Of a stretch of 64,000 bases of DNA, positions 20,301 through 26,734 are shown in pieces (position 1 is the first letter of the stretch; each line of letters starts with the position of its first letter). Source of the DNA: Streptomyces phaeofaciens. Lineage in GTDB: Bacteria; Actinomycetota; Actinomycetes; Streptomycetales; Streptomycetaceae. The position numbers and the translations under genes were made by a program. Below the pieces are notes generated by a model. It ran no database searches. It worked only from the letters and a program-made list of their open reading frames with translations, and had not been told where the DNA came from. The DNA is taken from positions 1-64,000 of the forward strand of contig NZ_BMSA01000040.1 in NCBI RefSeq assembly GCF_014648915.1. The letters run 5' to 3'.

Positions 20301-23300
20301 CTGAGTGTGTGGCTGCAGACCCAATCCGACCGTGTCGATGCGGCAGCCACCGAGCACACGGACGCCGGCGCGCCCGCGCCCGAGACCACTTCGACGCCCG
20401 CACCCGCATCCCAGGGCTTCCCCGGCGGGGAGACAGAGCGCGAATACGCAGCCCCTGTCACTCCACGAGCCCACGCTCAAGAAGCGTCCTCAACAGCAAA
20501 GAGCGCGCGCTCCCCACGTACAAGCGCCCACGACCTCGACGTGGGGGAACAGGAACCGATCGCCCCAGAACGGATCTATGCTGCTCTCGAAGCTGCCCTT
20601 CCTCTCTTCGAGCAGGCGCTGAACACCCCGGATGCAGCCGCTGCCCGAAGGCACCTCGCCGAGAAGCGCGGCATCACCAACCCAACCGAAGCCCGGCGCT
20701 GGAACCTGGGTTACGCCTCCGCTGGACGACGGAATCGCAACTGGCGGGCAGTCGCCAACGAATTGCACAGCCAAGGCTTCTCGAAGGACGAACTCGTCGC
20801 CGCAGGCCTTCTGAACATCACGCAGAACGGGAAGGAAGTCGATCAGTTCATCGACAGCGTGGTCCTCCCCATCCGCGATGCGCAAGGCCGGACCGTCTCC
20901 TTCATCGGCCGAGCGCTGAACCCGAAGGCGATCGAGGTCTACGGCAAGTACCGCTCCAAGAACACGCCCTTCTTCAAGAAGGGTCAGCACCTGTACGGTC
21001 CGGACGGCTGGCAGACGACCGCCGCCCGAGGTGGCCCCATCTACCTCAGCGAGGGGACATTCGACGCCAACGCGAACACGGCTGCGCTGGAAGCCATCGG
21101 GCACCCGGACCCCGAACGCCCCGGCGTTTCCGTCGCCCCCTGCGGAACCGCCCTCACCACCAGCCATATCGCGGAACTCGCTGCCCTCCACGATGGTCCG
21201 CAACCCCTCGTGCTCGTGTTCGACAACGACCGCGGCGGCCAGGACGCACTGCTCCGGCAGGCAGGGCTGACAGCTGAATGGAACGGCCCTGTGCACGCAG
21301 TCCTCATCAACGGTGCCAACGACCCTGACGAACTGCGCCTGAAGCATGGCGACGCAGCCCTGCACCAAGCTCTCACGGCAGATTCCGTACCCATCGATGA
21401 AGCCCTCGCGCGGATTGTCGAATCCCGCGCGGCCGAGATGCTCAGGGAAGCACGAGGCGCGGACAGCCTCATGCCTCTCATCGACGCAGCAGGGGAGATG
21501 GGCACCGCCCTCGGCGCTGCGCGGCTACCCGAAAAGACGGTCATCAACTTGGCTCTGCATCTCCAGGAATCCTTGGAGATGCCAGCCGAGCACATCACAT
21601 TTTCTGCCTTCATTGCACGCAATCCTCGTGAAAGCGATGAAGTCGCTTTTCAGCGGGCATCCGAAGCCATCCATCAGGTCATGGAGGAACGTCACCGCGC
21701 TCAGCAGCCGACACACTCCCAGGAGGAACTTCTGATCATGGCAGCCACCGACACCGCCGAGCCCGCGAAAGCCCTGCCCGCGGAGCAGCTGGCCGCCGAC
21801 CTCGAACCCGTCATCCAGGCAGCGGAATCCAGCGAGACAGCACCCGCCGCAAGCAACGCCCCACAGACTTCAGCTGTCACGTCGCCGACCCCCATCCGCA
21901 CGCGCCTGGTGACAGATGCGCAGGAGGCCGACACTACTCTCGCTGCCGCAGGGAAGCAGGTCACGCTCACGGTCCCGCTCGACCTCCAGCCGCTGATGCA
22001 GGAGTTCGAGGCTCTCACCGCCTTGGAGAACCAGACGGTCCCGGGGCGGCCTCTGCTGCGCGAAGACCAGCGCTACCAGCAGATTATCCTGCTTGTCGCC
22101 GCCGCCAATGCCGCACTGACCGCCATCGGAACCGACACCAACAGCAACGAGCACACCCGCCAGCGTCGGCAGGCCGCACTCACCTCAACGGTCGCGCGCG
22201 CGATCTGCATCAACAGCACGGCCCTCTCAGAGGACCTGACGCGTGAGGGTGTCCGCACCCACCCTCTCCCCGAGACACTCCGCGCGCTCACTCGGACTGC
22301 CAGCGACACCGCCGACCAGGCCGCAGGAATCCTCGAGCCCGGCACCCGACTGACGCACTACCTCACTGTCACGCGGGAAATGGGCAAGCTCATCACCGCC
22401 CTAGAGGCGCTCGCCCCGCCAAGTCAGCGTCGACTCCCGCTCCCTAGCTGGCCCGAGTCCCTCACCTGGGACGCGCTTCGCAGTTCCCTCCCCAGCGTGC
22501 GGCGCTCGCCGGCCGCACAGGCCGCTGCCGACCTCTCCCGCCGCTGGACCCGCCTGGATGCCGCGCTGGAACGCTTCAAGGACGACCGGAGGCTCAACGG
22601 ACTTGGACGGACTCTGAAGATCCGCAGCGCTGAGATGATCGGGACCCTGGCCCACCATCTGGCCGAGGTATCCGAACGCAAGGGACGGCGCCTTAGCACA
22701 GCACTCTGGGAGGGAGTCCACCACTGGGCCAGCGAGACCGTTGATCTCCTCCGCGGCAGGCTCGCCGAGGGCGAGATCTGGGAACCCGGCCACTACACAG
22801 GTATGAAGCCCAACCCTGTGCTTCAAACGGCCATCCAGCAGGCGCGCGCGGCGAGGAATGAACTGAATGCGCTCGACCCCGACGACCACGAGGCCCCCAA
22901 GTTGAGGGCAGGCATTCAGGCTCGGGCCCTCCTGGCCAGGTTCAACTACGCCGCGCAGCTCGGCGCAAGCGATGGTCTTGACGCAGACCTTGACCCTTCT
23001 GAGCGAATCGGATTCCTGGTCAAGGATGTGGACCGCCCCGATCGACTCGGAGAATGGAGCCGAATCCGAACCGCCATCCTCGAGCTCGCAGGGACGCTGG
23101 CGGAACGCAACCCGCGGCGGCAGCTGCTCGACGCCTGGGCTAAGCGCATACACCGCACCATCAGTGGAGACACCATTCCCGACCCGGCCGCCGCAGCGCG
23201 GCTGACCGTGAAGGACATCCACGAGTTCGCACAGCGAGCCCTTGCCACTCAAGAGCCTTCGCCGCTCGTACTGGCCGACGACCCGGAGACCTTCGAGCGT

Positions 23301-23924
23301 GCCCAGCATGCGCTGGCAGTCATGGAGCGACTGGGCATCGTCTCCCAGGCGGACGCCTCGCGCCCCGAGGGCCCCTCGCGCCGGGCCATGCTCATCACCG
23401 ACCCGGACGAACTGCAGCAGACCCTGCTGCGCGCCGAGTCCGAACTCGTCACCTACCGCGCCAGCTTGCCAGCGGAATCGGCGAAGAAGGACCCAACCCC
23501 GTCGGCCAGGACCTCCGCAACGGCCGAAGCCAGCACCGTTGCGGACGGTTCGGCTGACGCCAGCGCGGCACCGACCCCGGATGGGCCCGCAAGCGAGCCC
23601 CCGGCGAGCGCGGCCCCTCCGGCAGGAGAAGACACACCTGTAGCCATGCCTTCATCCGCTGAGACTCTGCCGGAATCTGGGGCCGCAGCACCGTCAGCCG
23701 GTCCGGAGAAGCCCAGGCGGCGTCTGCACCCCTTCAACGCCGCCGAAATGTCGCGCTTTCTCCTGGACAGCAGCGAGCGCGTCGAGGCACTCACGACTCA
23801 GCGCCCGCAGGAGCCAGCGGCGCAGGCAGTGAGCCCTGCCGTCACACCTATACACCCGCAGGACCAAGCCGCGCACCAGGCTCAGCAGCCAGTCGCGCCC
23901 ACAGCCGGCGCCGGCCGCAACTGA
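11334..23924 (+). CDS. Giant 4196-residue protein with DnaG-type TOPRIM primase core
   Basis: ATG 11334 follows AAGGAGG with good spacing. The protein is modular, with P/A/E/T-rich linkers. Seen in order: four divergent copies of an approximately 45-residue unit (about residues 110-150, 1215-1256, 1333-1383, 1937-1986; typical text is HTGTPLDWDSPALAAQL); a tandem pair of an approximately 80-residue unit (560-638 and 693-775; VLRAAGFRRIRGSGG); an OB-like beta segment (about 1440-1510); two copies of a unit with GWDGSI (near 2483 and 2685); then a bacterial DnaG-type primase core (about 3080-3390). The primase has KYRSKNTPFFKKGQHLYG, the TOPRIM glutamate E3240 in SEGTFDA, and D3297/D3299 in FDNDRGG. 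No CHC2 zinc finger and no Walker A motif were seen. The last 730 residues are helical. It precedes the conjugation genes and probably primes plasmid DNA during or after transfer; this role is inferred. Confidence 0.9.
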   Translation: MPEPQSPATPDTQAPPQQQPSGTQALPAFPEQAPQDLEELRAYYRQRAQRTGNGPLKQAWNHRAADASMEVMAGGLIRFGSTRHWRLAPSGAGMPFDSTADSLSFASKTEAEAFATHLADVTGADGAPLPWAATDFGPAFDGWRSDRGEPIGLALARLRVDFDRSRGREPFHIAARTYQPYEDQSASRGEAPHGHIWPEEIPDNSWVHVPAHAGQPSRDVLVTSLTLLPRGEVELTLDDGQTVAVPRNKALPVAEQTEAVDTTGRTIGRRVESTLLQPGQWIQIDAKAGGQHTRERELPDMERGQVYQLRGRIRELTTTAEGQLQAHMEGVTALAGDTWANHTPDRQRSYGELDAAVWPLGQRTVQITADYAAFDAMLDRPLTVDEIEHANKSRQPSTADIILMARVVHRATSLMAATDTTYPQHDRLQPLATALPSLHAEIDRAIETTDFALLLQTMCGMYDLVDETVGSIDAYMPPGLVPLFAASSHLRSLLLHQHSDQVVHAITEVRREWTQPSPLREMSDEELFDTVEEWEARAPRDQREEENWPEANQTITNTANIVVIHDDRPGTRSRVQGLAKYDRAAASVLRAASFRPITGSSGVNWDTDARIEPDARRTHAEQALTRLRALGRKAELRSVQQNSETSPQRISAAGPREATSPELLSATQPRPAPETQQTPSSVESNSVDEDAFNAVTIEVVHQGHPLDSLVRGVAPGDARAEEVLRAAGFRRIRGSGGRGWEPRARKWETRRTSLLSAVRGLTALGRNVSSDIEDGRPRVENYRAQEHRVKKGSFSTREEHRASEDQLLKKLHGWIMYMEGHSPSTRSVHYLQEQVAVEAAKATIVQALQKQQHTHQSNGQPDRHLTDEDIYEGLLQHITTLDHDNYRRPQEVTDRREELTTEIRRHLDQCQQTRGTTAYAAFLASDAPPPRVPAAELLPDRKLKHGNHIWTGPQAVLRFSREAHFHGRPVRQLTPGQWRVSVDHDDIRYFQTPTESEEQALARTIRHSISTLTDFPTLDSQSFQQSVNELRQSIDTWRQTASASTDRGFSLRYAREEFDRNLDHAFWLLDQRRSLRLLNETLQEATDYALRVEAALEHSYEEPADQETLRAVAHHCHILRERLETTSRTPNKLPAERRFTTIDEVRAHWRNTPDTANSRLQTDSARRAADDLDDTDHLTLRGHLVTTRHEPRGPFVIKHTGSSLTVVTTGTRHADRALTLAQALEDIAVGQQPFDWTSPGIDQRLAAHQDLVETVTALQEKTWYPASRAPGQRRTLREVVEAWPRSWISPNDSFELTAGGLVIGVHRGYNSPWHVLPASAALDLAMPPMSDRDQAHALAQHLQRELVDHTGTPLDWDSPALAAQLTTFRTSSGMSFHDALVEAHSTFTTSPTPTDTQPPTPTPARSAAAPQAPAVSPELEPREANPTPQADEARDQFLLGEAVTRSGQVVSNHKKTSTQGDYHWITIRTHDNTILAVRLDATLYVPTDLQPGQEVTITGTVAEPAQRGNGRTQTLLRSPLITPADTPARPAESQDWPDLTPTQRDVLRALPYPQRSMAWTPASFEPFFEVLIGDQWKTITTVNAFTLHTGPDLHGFHEILAVRGKEHQDHQAALATVADAIEKLSEPTDDELRTPLPHPPTIGPPDALTDIELQQAITQLTTWLDSAYPHALTEIEPEETVTQRLITAQELRTRLDVERATRSGLSQDLHNVGTMTLERARHHLHLGARDVYGRIAILDHNNAKVAHIVHDTAGMPEAAGAPLDDPRRTRKRGYRIHHSDGSTEKRAYRSPQGAMAAYFRDHHPAAKSPQSKPPVPRFASSLDFRNHLRTLPDATTRDEQRIVDYCRRAAGKEETQDEKGKPIDLAPVRLSPGKMIALHRGNTTTQTHADLEASPNHNRAKLWDTSGGAPRILSNWALQSPHRLQTIAGVFPVRTLREAETLATALEALRDHEGKPLGFDQPGLTERLRGFRDAEGRKWPTAVAVIRTLTPGLDPDGTHARWLLKNAPEHAPASLTAGSHTPENPAATPETPTAPENAAPAEEPMAPRFPTPQANAQHTAAEERSARLSTVLALADGKLSDPPGFQIARATATERDEQPAPEPVNENALFAVEAVSTPTGPPNIAEDLADEPAKAARGEADSPSSPSTEQAGTAEPSVASNDATARPSQRPRQNTPTRQESDSQAHFGLTISQAAHGTTTSAPAVPADVISDPGALDTWHADGGRSASEPVDDPAGTGPLEDGGTTPVEITGTQAATSTRDRAQNAKHAKNLSPEQAAPPTQNGPPSPTPTPAPGTAPAPPSADEGETPPSFHINQWPQAGQMRGERLQAWRNRGADLPSGINLHTDPRSEATRHITDPKIRIDARALFQQHNPFAEFDAALTSALSRTRNSSVRALASQAGQVLRAELAVCADQAQEQFQRAMTAPGILHYARGYERDVPAEQAYQRSQSAFIHVVEQAEAEAQRRGIDAGAVTAVLANAAGWDGSIRDGRLMNTQRLNGPVHAAYRSAHDRLTWMLQRVGWLDKHNKARAALDLPALQAPPHTPASTTETGFWTSLDTARRRYTQTPLRDLSALVAAYLPDGADQVIGQAAWEEAYPLAQFEENARSVLDQITDTQEHHLVSDVQRALHADLTTLLQDTTQVPPTISQLAKTVAGHRSRAADEAEMLGLDPGKVCSHLDYITGWDGSIAITVEGSAVANYTAAFAVRTARTATGTQGQRRRRRELVAQLPDPSALLKVLTALQQPTDAAVANQQDAAASTADPAPPMTSPEPSQPTTEPTEKPMAAPSPAAQPERVAQPRTTAATPQPVAGQVVVLTVNGNAYAFQNLASDRLATDVRNALHHGGAPAARTMYGHIGKRQLPLFWEATPEGIVFSLQEDPEPVLTVAPTDMTPFNPSVRPPRDESPYRRLVTAIFARLEASGQTPPPGPRLVPQAPVQATRAAAQQLSDDASQAVDRAALLQMTAQADEQGLNGIPVNTHGPLGVVQLSVWLQTQSDRVDAAATEHTDAGAPAPETTSTPAPASQGFPGGETEREYAAPVTPRAHAQEASSTAKSARSPRTSAHDLDVGEQEPIAPERIYAALEAALPLFEQALNTPDAAAARRHLAEKRGITNPTEARRWNLGYASAGRRNRNWRAVANELHSQGFSKDELVAAGLLNITQNGKEVDQFIDSVVLPIRDAQGRTVSFIGRALNPKAIEVYGKYRSKNTPFFKKGQHLYGPDGWQTTAARGGPIYLSEGTFDANANTAALEAIGHPDPERPGVSVAPCGTALTTSHIAELAALHDGPQPLVLVFDNDRGGQDALLRQAGLTAEWNGPVHAVLINGANDPDELRLKHGDAALHQALTADSVPIDEALARIVESRAAEMLREARGADSLMPLIDAAGEMGTALGAARLPEKTVINLALHLQESLEMPAEHITFSAFIARNPRESDEVAFQRASEAIHQVMEERHRAQQPTHSQEELLIMAATDTAEPAKALPAEQLAADLEPVIQAAESSETAPAASNAPQTSAVTSPTPIRTRLVTDAQEADTTLAAAGKQVTLTVPLDLQPLMQEFEALTALENQTVPGRPLLREDQRYQQIILLVAAANAALTAIGTDTNSNEHTRQRRQAALTSTVARAICINSTALSEDLTREGVRTHPLPETLRALTRTASDTADQAAGILEPGTRLTHYLTVTREMGKLITALEALAPPSQRRLPLPSWPESLTWDALRSSLPSVRRSPAAQAAADLSRRWTRLDAALERFKDDRRLNGLGRTLKIRSAEMIGTLAHHLAEVSERKGRRLSTALWEGVHHWASETVDLLRGRLAEGEIWEPGHYTGMKPNPVLQTAIQQARAARNELNALDPDDHEAPKLRAGIQARALLARFNYAAQLGASDGLDADLDPSERIGFLVKDVDRPDRLGEWSRIRTAILELAGTLAERNPRRQLLDAWAKRIHRTISGDTIPDPAAAARLTVKDIHEFAQRALATQEPSPLVLADDPETFERAQHALAVMERLGIVSQADASRPEGPSRRAMLITDPDELQQTLLRAESELVTYRASLPAESAKKDPTPSARTSATAEASTVADGSADASAAPTPDGPASEPPASAAPPAGEDTPVAMPSSAETLPESGAAAPSAGPEKPRRRLHPFNAAEMSRFLLDSSERVEALTTQRPQEPAAQAVSPAVTPIHPQDQAAHQAQQPVAPTAGAGRN

Positions 23925-23969
23925 CAGAGGATTCACCGCATATCCCGAAGGAAGGAAAGGAGCAACCTC

Positions 23970-24185
23970 ATGGTTCAGCAGGCACAGGCCGACGGCGCAC
24001 CAATCCAGAGACAGGGGCGGGCCCGGCGCCACATACAGGTCGTCACCAAGACTCAGATGCACCTTCGACAGATGGAAGCCGCCCAGCGGGCAGCCCATGT
24101 CGCTCCGCTGTACCCCAAGCCTGCCCACTCCCAGCACTACTACGCTGAGCTCCAGTCGCCGACCATGGCAGCCAGAACACGCTGA
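23970..24185 (+). CDS. Small basic protein downstream of the giant gene
   Basis: ATG 23970 is preceded by AAGGAAAGGAG about 9 bases upstream, a strong ribosome site. The 71-residue product is basic and glutamine/histidine-rich (IQRQGRARRHIQVVTKTQMH, then SQHYYAEL). It lies 45 bases after the giant gene and ends just before a large hairpin, so it closes that transcript. No family is recognised. Its charge suggests nucleic-acid binding, which is only a guess. Confidence 0.6.
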   Translation: MVQQAQADGAPIQRQGRARRHIQVVTKTQMHLRQMEAAQRAAHVAPLYPKPAHSQHYYAELQSPTMAARTR

Positions 24186-24194
24186 CGGACACGC

Positions 24195-24252
24195 CATGTG
24201 GGTGGGCCTGCTGCCCCCAGGATGATCTGGGGGCAGCAGGCCCACCCACATG
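24195..24252. terminator. Perfect 26-bp inverted repeat between convergent operons
   Basis: Arms 24195-24220 and 24227-24252 are perfect reverse complements (outer ends CATGTGGGTGGG and its complement) with the 6-nt loop GATGAT. It lies between the stop of the small basic protein (24183-24185) and the end of the minus-strand conjugation operon (24265). There is no U-tract, which is usual for actinobacterial terminators. It probably ends transcription in both directions. Confidence 0.75.
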
Positions 24253-24264
24253 ACACGTCAACGC

Positions 24265-24882
24265 TCAGTCTCCCTGCGGCGGGCTGACCTGCCCCCGCAC
24301 CGCATCCCGGTATTCGGTGCTGCCTGTGAATGGCACCCGGTTGCGTGCTTGGTGATAGCCGTTTACGCACTCGCCCAGGTACATCCGAGGAAGGCGCTCC
24401 AGCACCCGTGCCAGAGCGTCGTGCCACAAGTACGGCCCGGCGGCCGCGTCCTGCCCCGTCGGGGTGTGGGCGGACTCCCAGCCGGTCCACAGTGCGGTGA
24501 GCTCCTGGCGCGCCGCGCCGTGCAGGTACCAACACTGGCGCGGAAGCTGATCGGTCGAGAGCTCGAACTCATCGGCCAGCCACAGCACCCAGTCCACGAA
24601 ATTGTCCCACAGCTTCTGGTACTGATCCTCCGGCACGGTGCGCCAGTCGATGGCAGCCCCCGGAACCCGCTCGCCCTCGGCAGGTGCTCCGCCCACCCCC
24701 GGTCCACCACTCACCGGCCCGGCGGCAGCCTGCCGCGGGAGTAAGTTGAGCTGCTGCTCGATCTCGGTGAGCCGATTGGTGATGATCTTCTGCTCGACGT
24801 TGAAGGCATCCAGCGCGTCGAGCAGCGGCTGGAACGGGTCCCCTTCCGGCTCCTCCAAGCCGAAGTCCTCGTTCTCAGTCAC
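24265..24882 (-). CDS. DUF4913-type conjugation-associated protein
   Basis: The 205-residue product has an acidic start (ENEDFGLEEPEGDPF), a short helical segment that may form a coiled coil (EQKIITNRLTEIEQQLNLL), and a C-terminal region with FVDWVLWLADEF, CWYLHGAARQELTALWTGWE and MYLGECVN. The tryptophan-rich pattern matches DUF4913 proteins, usually found with actinobacterial conjugation genes and of unknown role. GTG 24882 is chosen because it overlaps the stop of the VirD4-like gene by 8 bases; the longer frame from 24948 begins inside that gene. It is the last gene of the transfer operon. Confidence 0.75.
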   Translation of the reverse strand: MTENEDFGLEEPEGDPFQPLLDALDAFNVEQKIITNRLTEIEQQLNLLPRQAAAGPVSGGPGVGGAPAEGERVPGAAIDWRTVPEDQYQKLWDNFVDWVLWLADEFELSTDQLPRQCWYLHGAARQELTALWTGWESAHTPTGQDAAAGPYLWHDALARVLERLPRMYLGECVNGYHQARNRVPFTGSTEYRDAVRGQVSPPQGD

Positions 24883-26734
24883 TGGCGTGCGCCTCCCGCA
24901 GGGCGGCGTCCGTCGCGGCCTTGATCTCTGCAGCGCGAAAACTCTCATGAATGCGCTCGAATTTGACCTTGGTGACCCTGGTGCGGCGGTGCACCACCAG
25001 ACCGTGCCGCTCGGGAATCATCCGGATGTCAGCCGGCTCCAGCACCGCCCGGCGCCGGGTCGATACAGAGACCGACATGCTGTCCCCACTGTCCGATAGG
25101 GACTCTGTATCCTCTTCGAATTCTCCCGCTAGCGCGCTGTACGTCTTCAGTTCCTGCTCGTCGCTGACGCCACCCAGGATAACTTTCACTGTGGCAGCGG
25201 CGAACATTTTTCGAACGCCGATCTCGCCCCACCTTTCCTGAGCTTGGGCGAGGTTCTGGAGAACGGCGACGACAAATATATTCTGCGATCCGCTGACGCT
25301 CATGAGGGACGGAATCTGGGGGAGTGGAGCGACATTAGCCAGTTCGTCACCGAAGAACCCAAGCGGTGGGTCGAGTCGCCCGTTTGGCATCTTCGCGGCA
25401 ACCTTCTTCGCGGTGTCCAGGATGGACCTGGTGAATGCTGCCATGATCGGGGCGAGACTGCTTCCCTCGTCTTCCTCGCCGATCAAGAACAGGGTTCCGC
25501 CCGTGCGCAGCCAGTGTTCGATGCTGAACAGGGACGGATCCTTCGGGTCTGCGGCAAAGATCTGTGCCACGAGCGGGTCGTACAGCGCCGTGAAACTCTG
25601 CTCTGCGGTGCGCCACGAGGCGCTTCGTTCCTCAGGCGCCGCAGCGTGCTGGGCCGCCAGCGCGCGGGCCAGGTCCGACCGGCCGTGCCTGGCGAGGATG
25701 TCTACCGGCTCGCGGATGCTGGGTGCGGTGGCCCAGCGCAGCAGATTCATCGCCCCAAGTCCTTCCAGGGCGGCCGCGTGAAGCCAGCAGGTAATCAGGA
25801 TCTGCGCGTTCATCGCGAAGTAGCCGCCGTTTTTTGTGCCCTCCTCTGATTTCGTGGTGGACGTGAGAGTCTCGGCGCGCTTTCTGGCCGTTGTGAAATC
25901 CGTACAGCCGTCCACGAGAGACCATCGCAACTGGTGCGGCCACCCCGAAAGAGCTGTCGGATCCAGAACCTGAACGGGGCCATGCCGTTCACGCAGTTTC
26001 GCGGTGGCGTAGAGGACGTCAACCTTCGAACTGGTCGCCAGAACCGTCCCCTCGAAATCAAGGATTCCCGGCATGATGATCTGGCTCGTCTTGCCCTCTC
26101 GGGGCGGCGCGACCAGAAGGAGCGTTTCCTCAATCGGCACCCACAGCGGGACACCCGTCGGAACCGACACGCCGATGTGGACGGCGACGGTCTTGACGCT
26201 GGGCCTGGCCACGGACAGCTTCCGATCGTCCAGTCGGAGCCGGGCTGGCAGTGGCAACTGGGCCTTGGCCGACCCTCCGACAGCCTTGGCCAGACTGGGG
26301 CGCAGGGCGGGAAGCCGGGACAGTGCGTAGGCCTCGCCGAGAGCAGCCTCCAGCTCGCGCTTGGTGGCGAGGCCGTCGATGCCCTCGGAGTTCCAGGCGG
26401 ACCACCGGCGCCATGCCCTGCGCCCAACTACCGCAGTACCAACTGCAGTGACGAGGAGCACGAGGTAGAAGATGAGCACATGGCCCACGCCGGCCCCCGG
26501 CGGGAATGCCTTCCCCGGATCCAGAGGGTCGGCCGGCAGTCTCACCAGCGCCTGCCCCGCCTCCGACCAGGACACCGTGGCGAGCCGTCCGTGGTTGAGC
26601 AGGCCAGAGACGGCTGCGGCCACCCACACGAGGAAGGACCCAGCGACCACCGCAGCGATCCCGAACAGCCACCACCCGTCGCGGAACAGGTGAAGCCGTA
26701 TCCCGTTATGGGGGGTGACAACCTTGCCGTTCAC
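24875..26734 (-). CDS. VirD4/TraD-like coupling ATPase
   Basis: The 619-residue product is a type IV coupling-protein-like ATPase that would bring DNA to the transfer channel. Two membrane segments lie near the N-terminus (about residues 20-40, GIAAVVAGSFLVWVAAAVSG, and 80-100, LIFYLVLLVTAVGTAVV). A Walker A-like motif VAPPREGKTSQ follows at about residue 210, and GTLFLIGEEDEG plus LGFFGDELANVAPLP form the Walker B region. Later motifs (VAVLQNLAQAQERWG, then KVILGGV) match the TraD/TraG family. GTG 26734 overlaps the stop of the upstream VirB4-like gene as GTGA; the longer frame to 26947 is antisense-like sequence. Confidence 0.9.
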   Translation of the reverse strand: MNGKVVTPHNGIRLHLFRDGWWLFGIAAVVAGSFLVWVAAAVSGLLNHGRLATVSWSEAGQALVRLPADPLDPGKAFPPGAGVGHVLIFYLVLLVTAVGTAVVGRRAWRRWSAWNSEGIDGLATKRELEAALGEAYALSRLPALRPSLAKAVGGSAKAQLPLPARLRLDDRKLSVARPSVKTVAVHIGVSVPTGVPLWVPIEETLLLVAPPREGKTSQIIMPGILDFEGTVLATSSKVDVLYATAKLRERHGPVQVLDPTALSGWPHQLRWSLVDGCTDFTTARKRAETLTSTTKSEEGTKNGGYFAMNAQILITCWLHAAALEGLGAMNLLRWATAPSIREPVDILARHGRSDLARALAAQHAAAPEERSASWRTAEQSFTALYDPLVAQIFAADPKDPSLFSIEHWLRTGGTLFLIGEEDEGSSLAPIMAAFTRSILDTAKKVAAKMPNGRLDPPLGFFGDELANVAPLPQIPSLMSVSGSQNIFVVAVLQNLAQAQERWGEIGVRKMFAAATVKVILGGVSDEQELKTYSALAGEFEEDTESLSDSGDSMSVSVSTRRRAVLEPADIRMIPERHGLVVHRRTRVTKVKFERIHESFRAAEIKAATDAALREAHASD

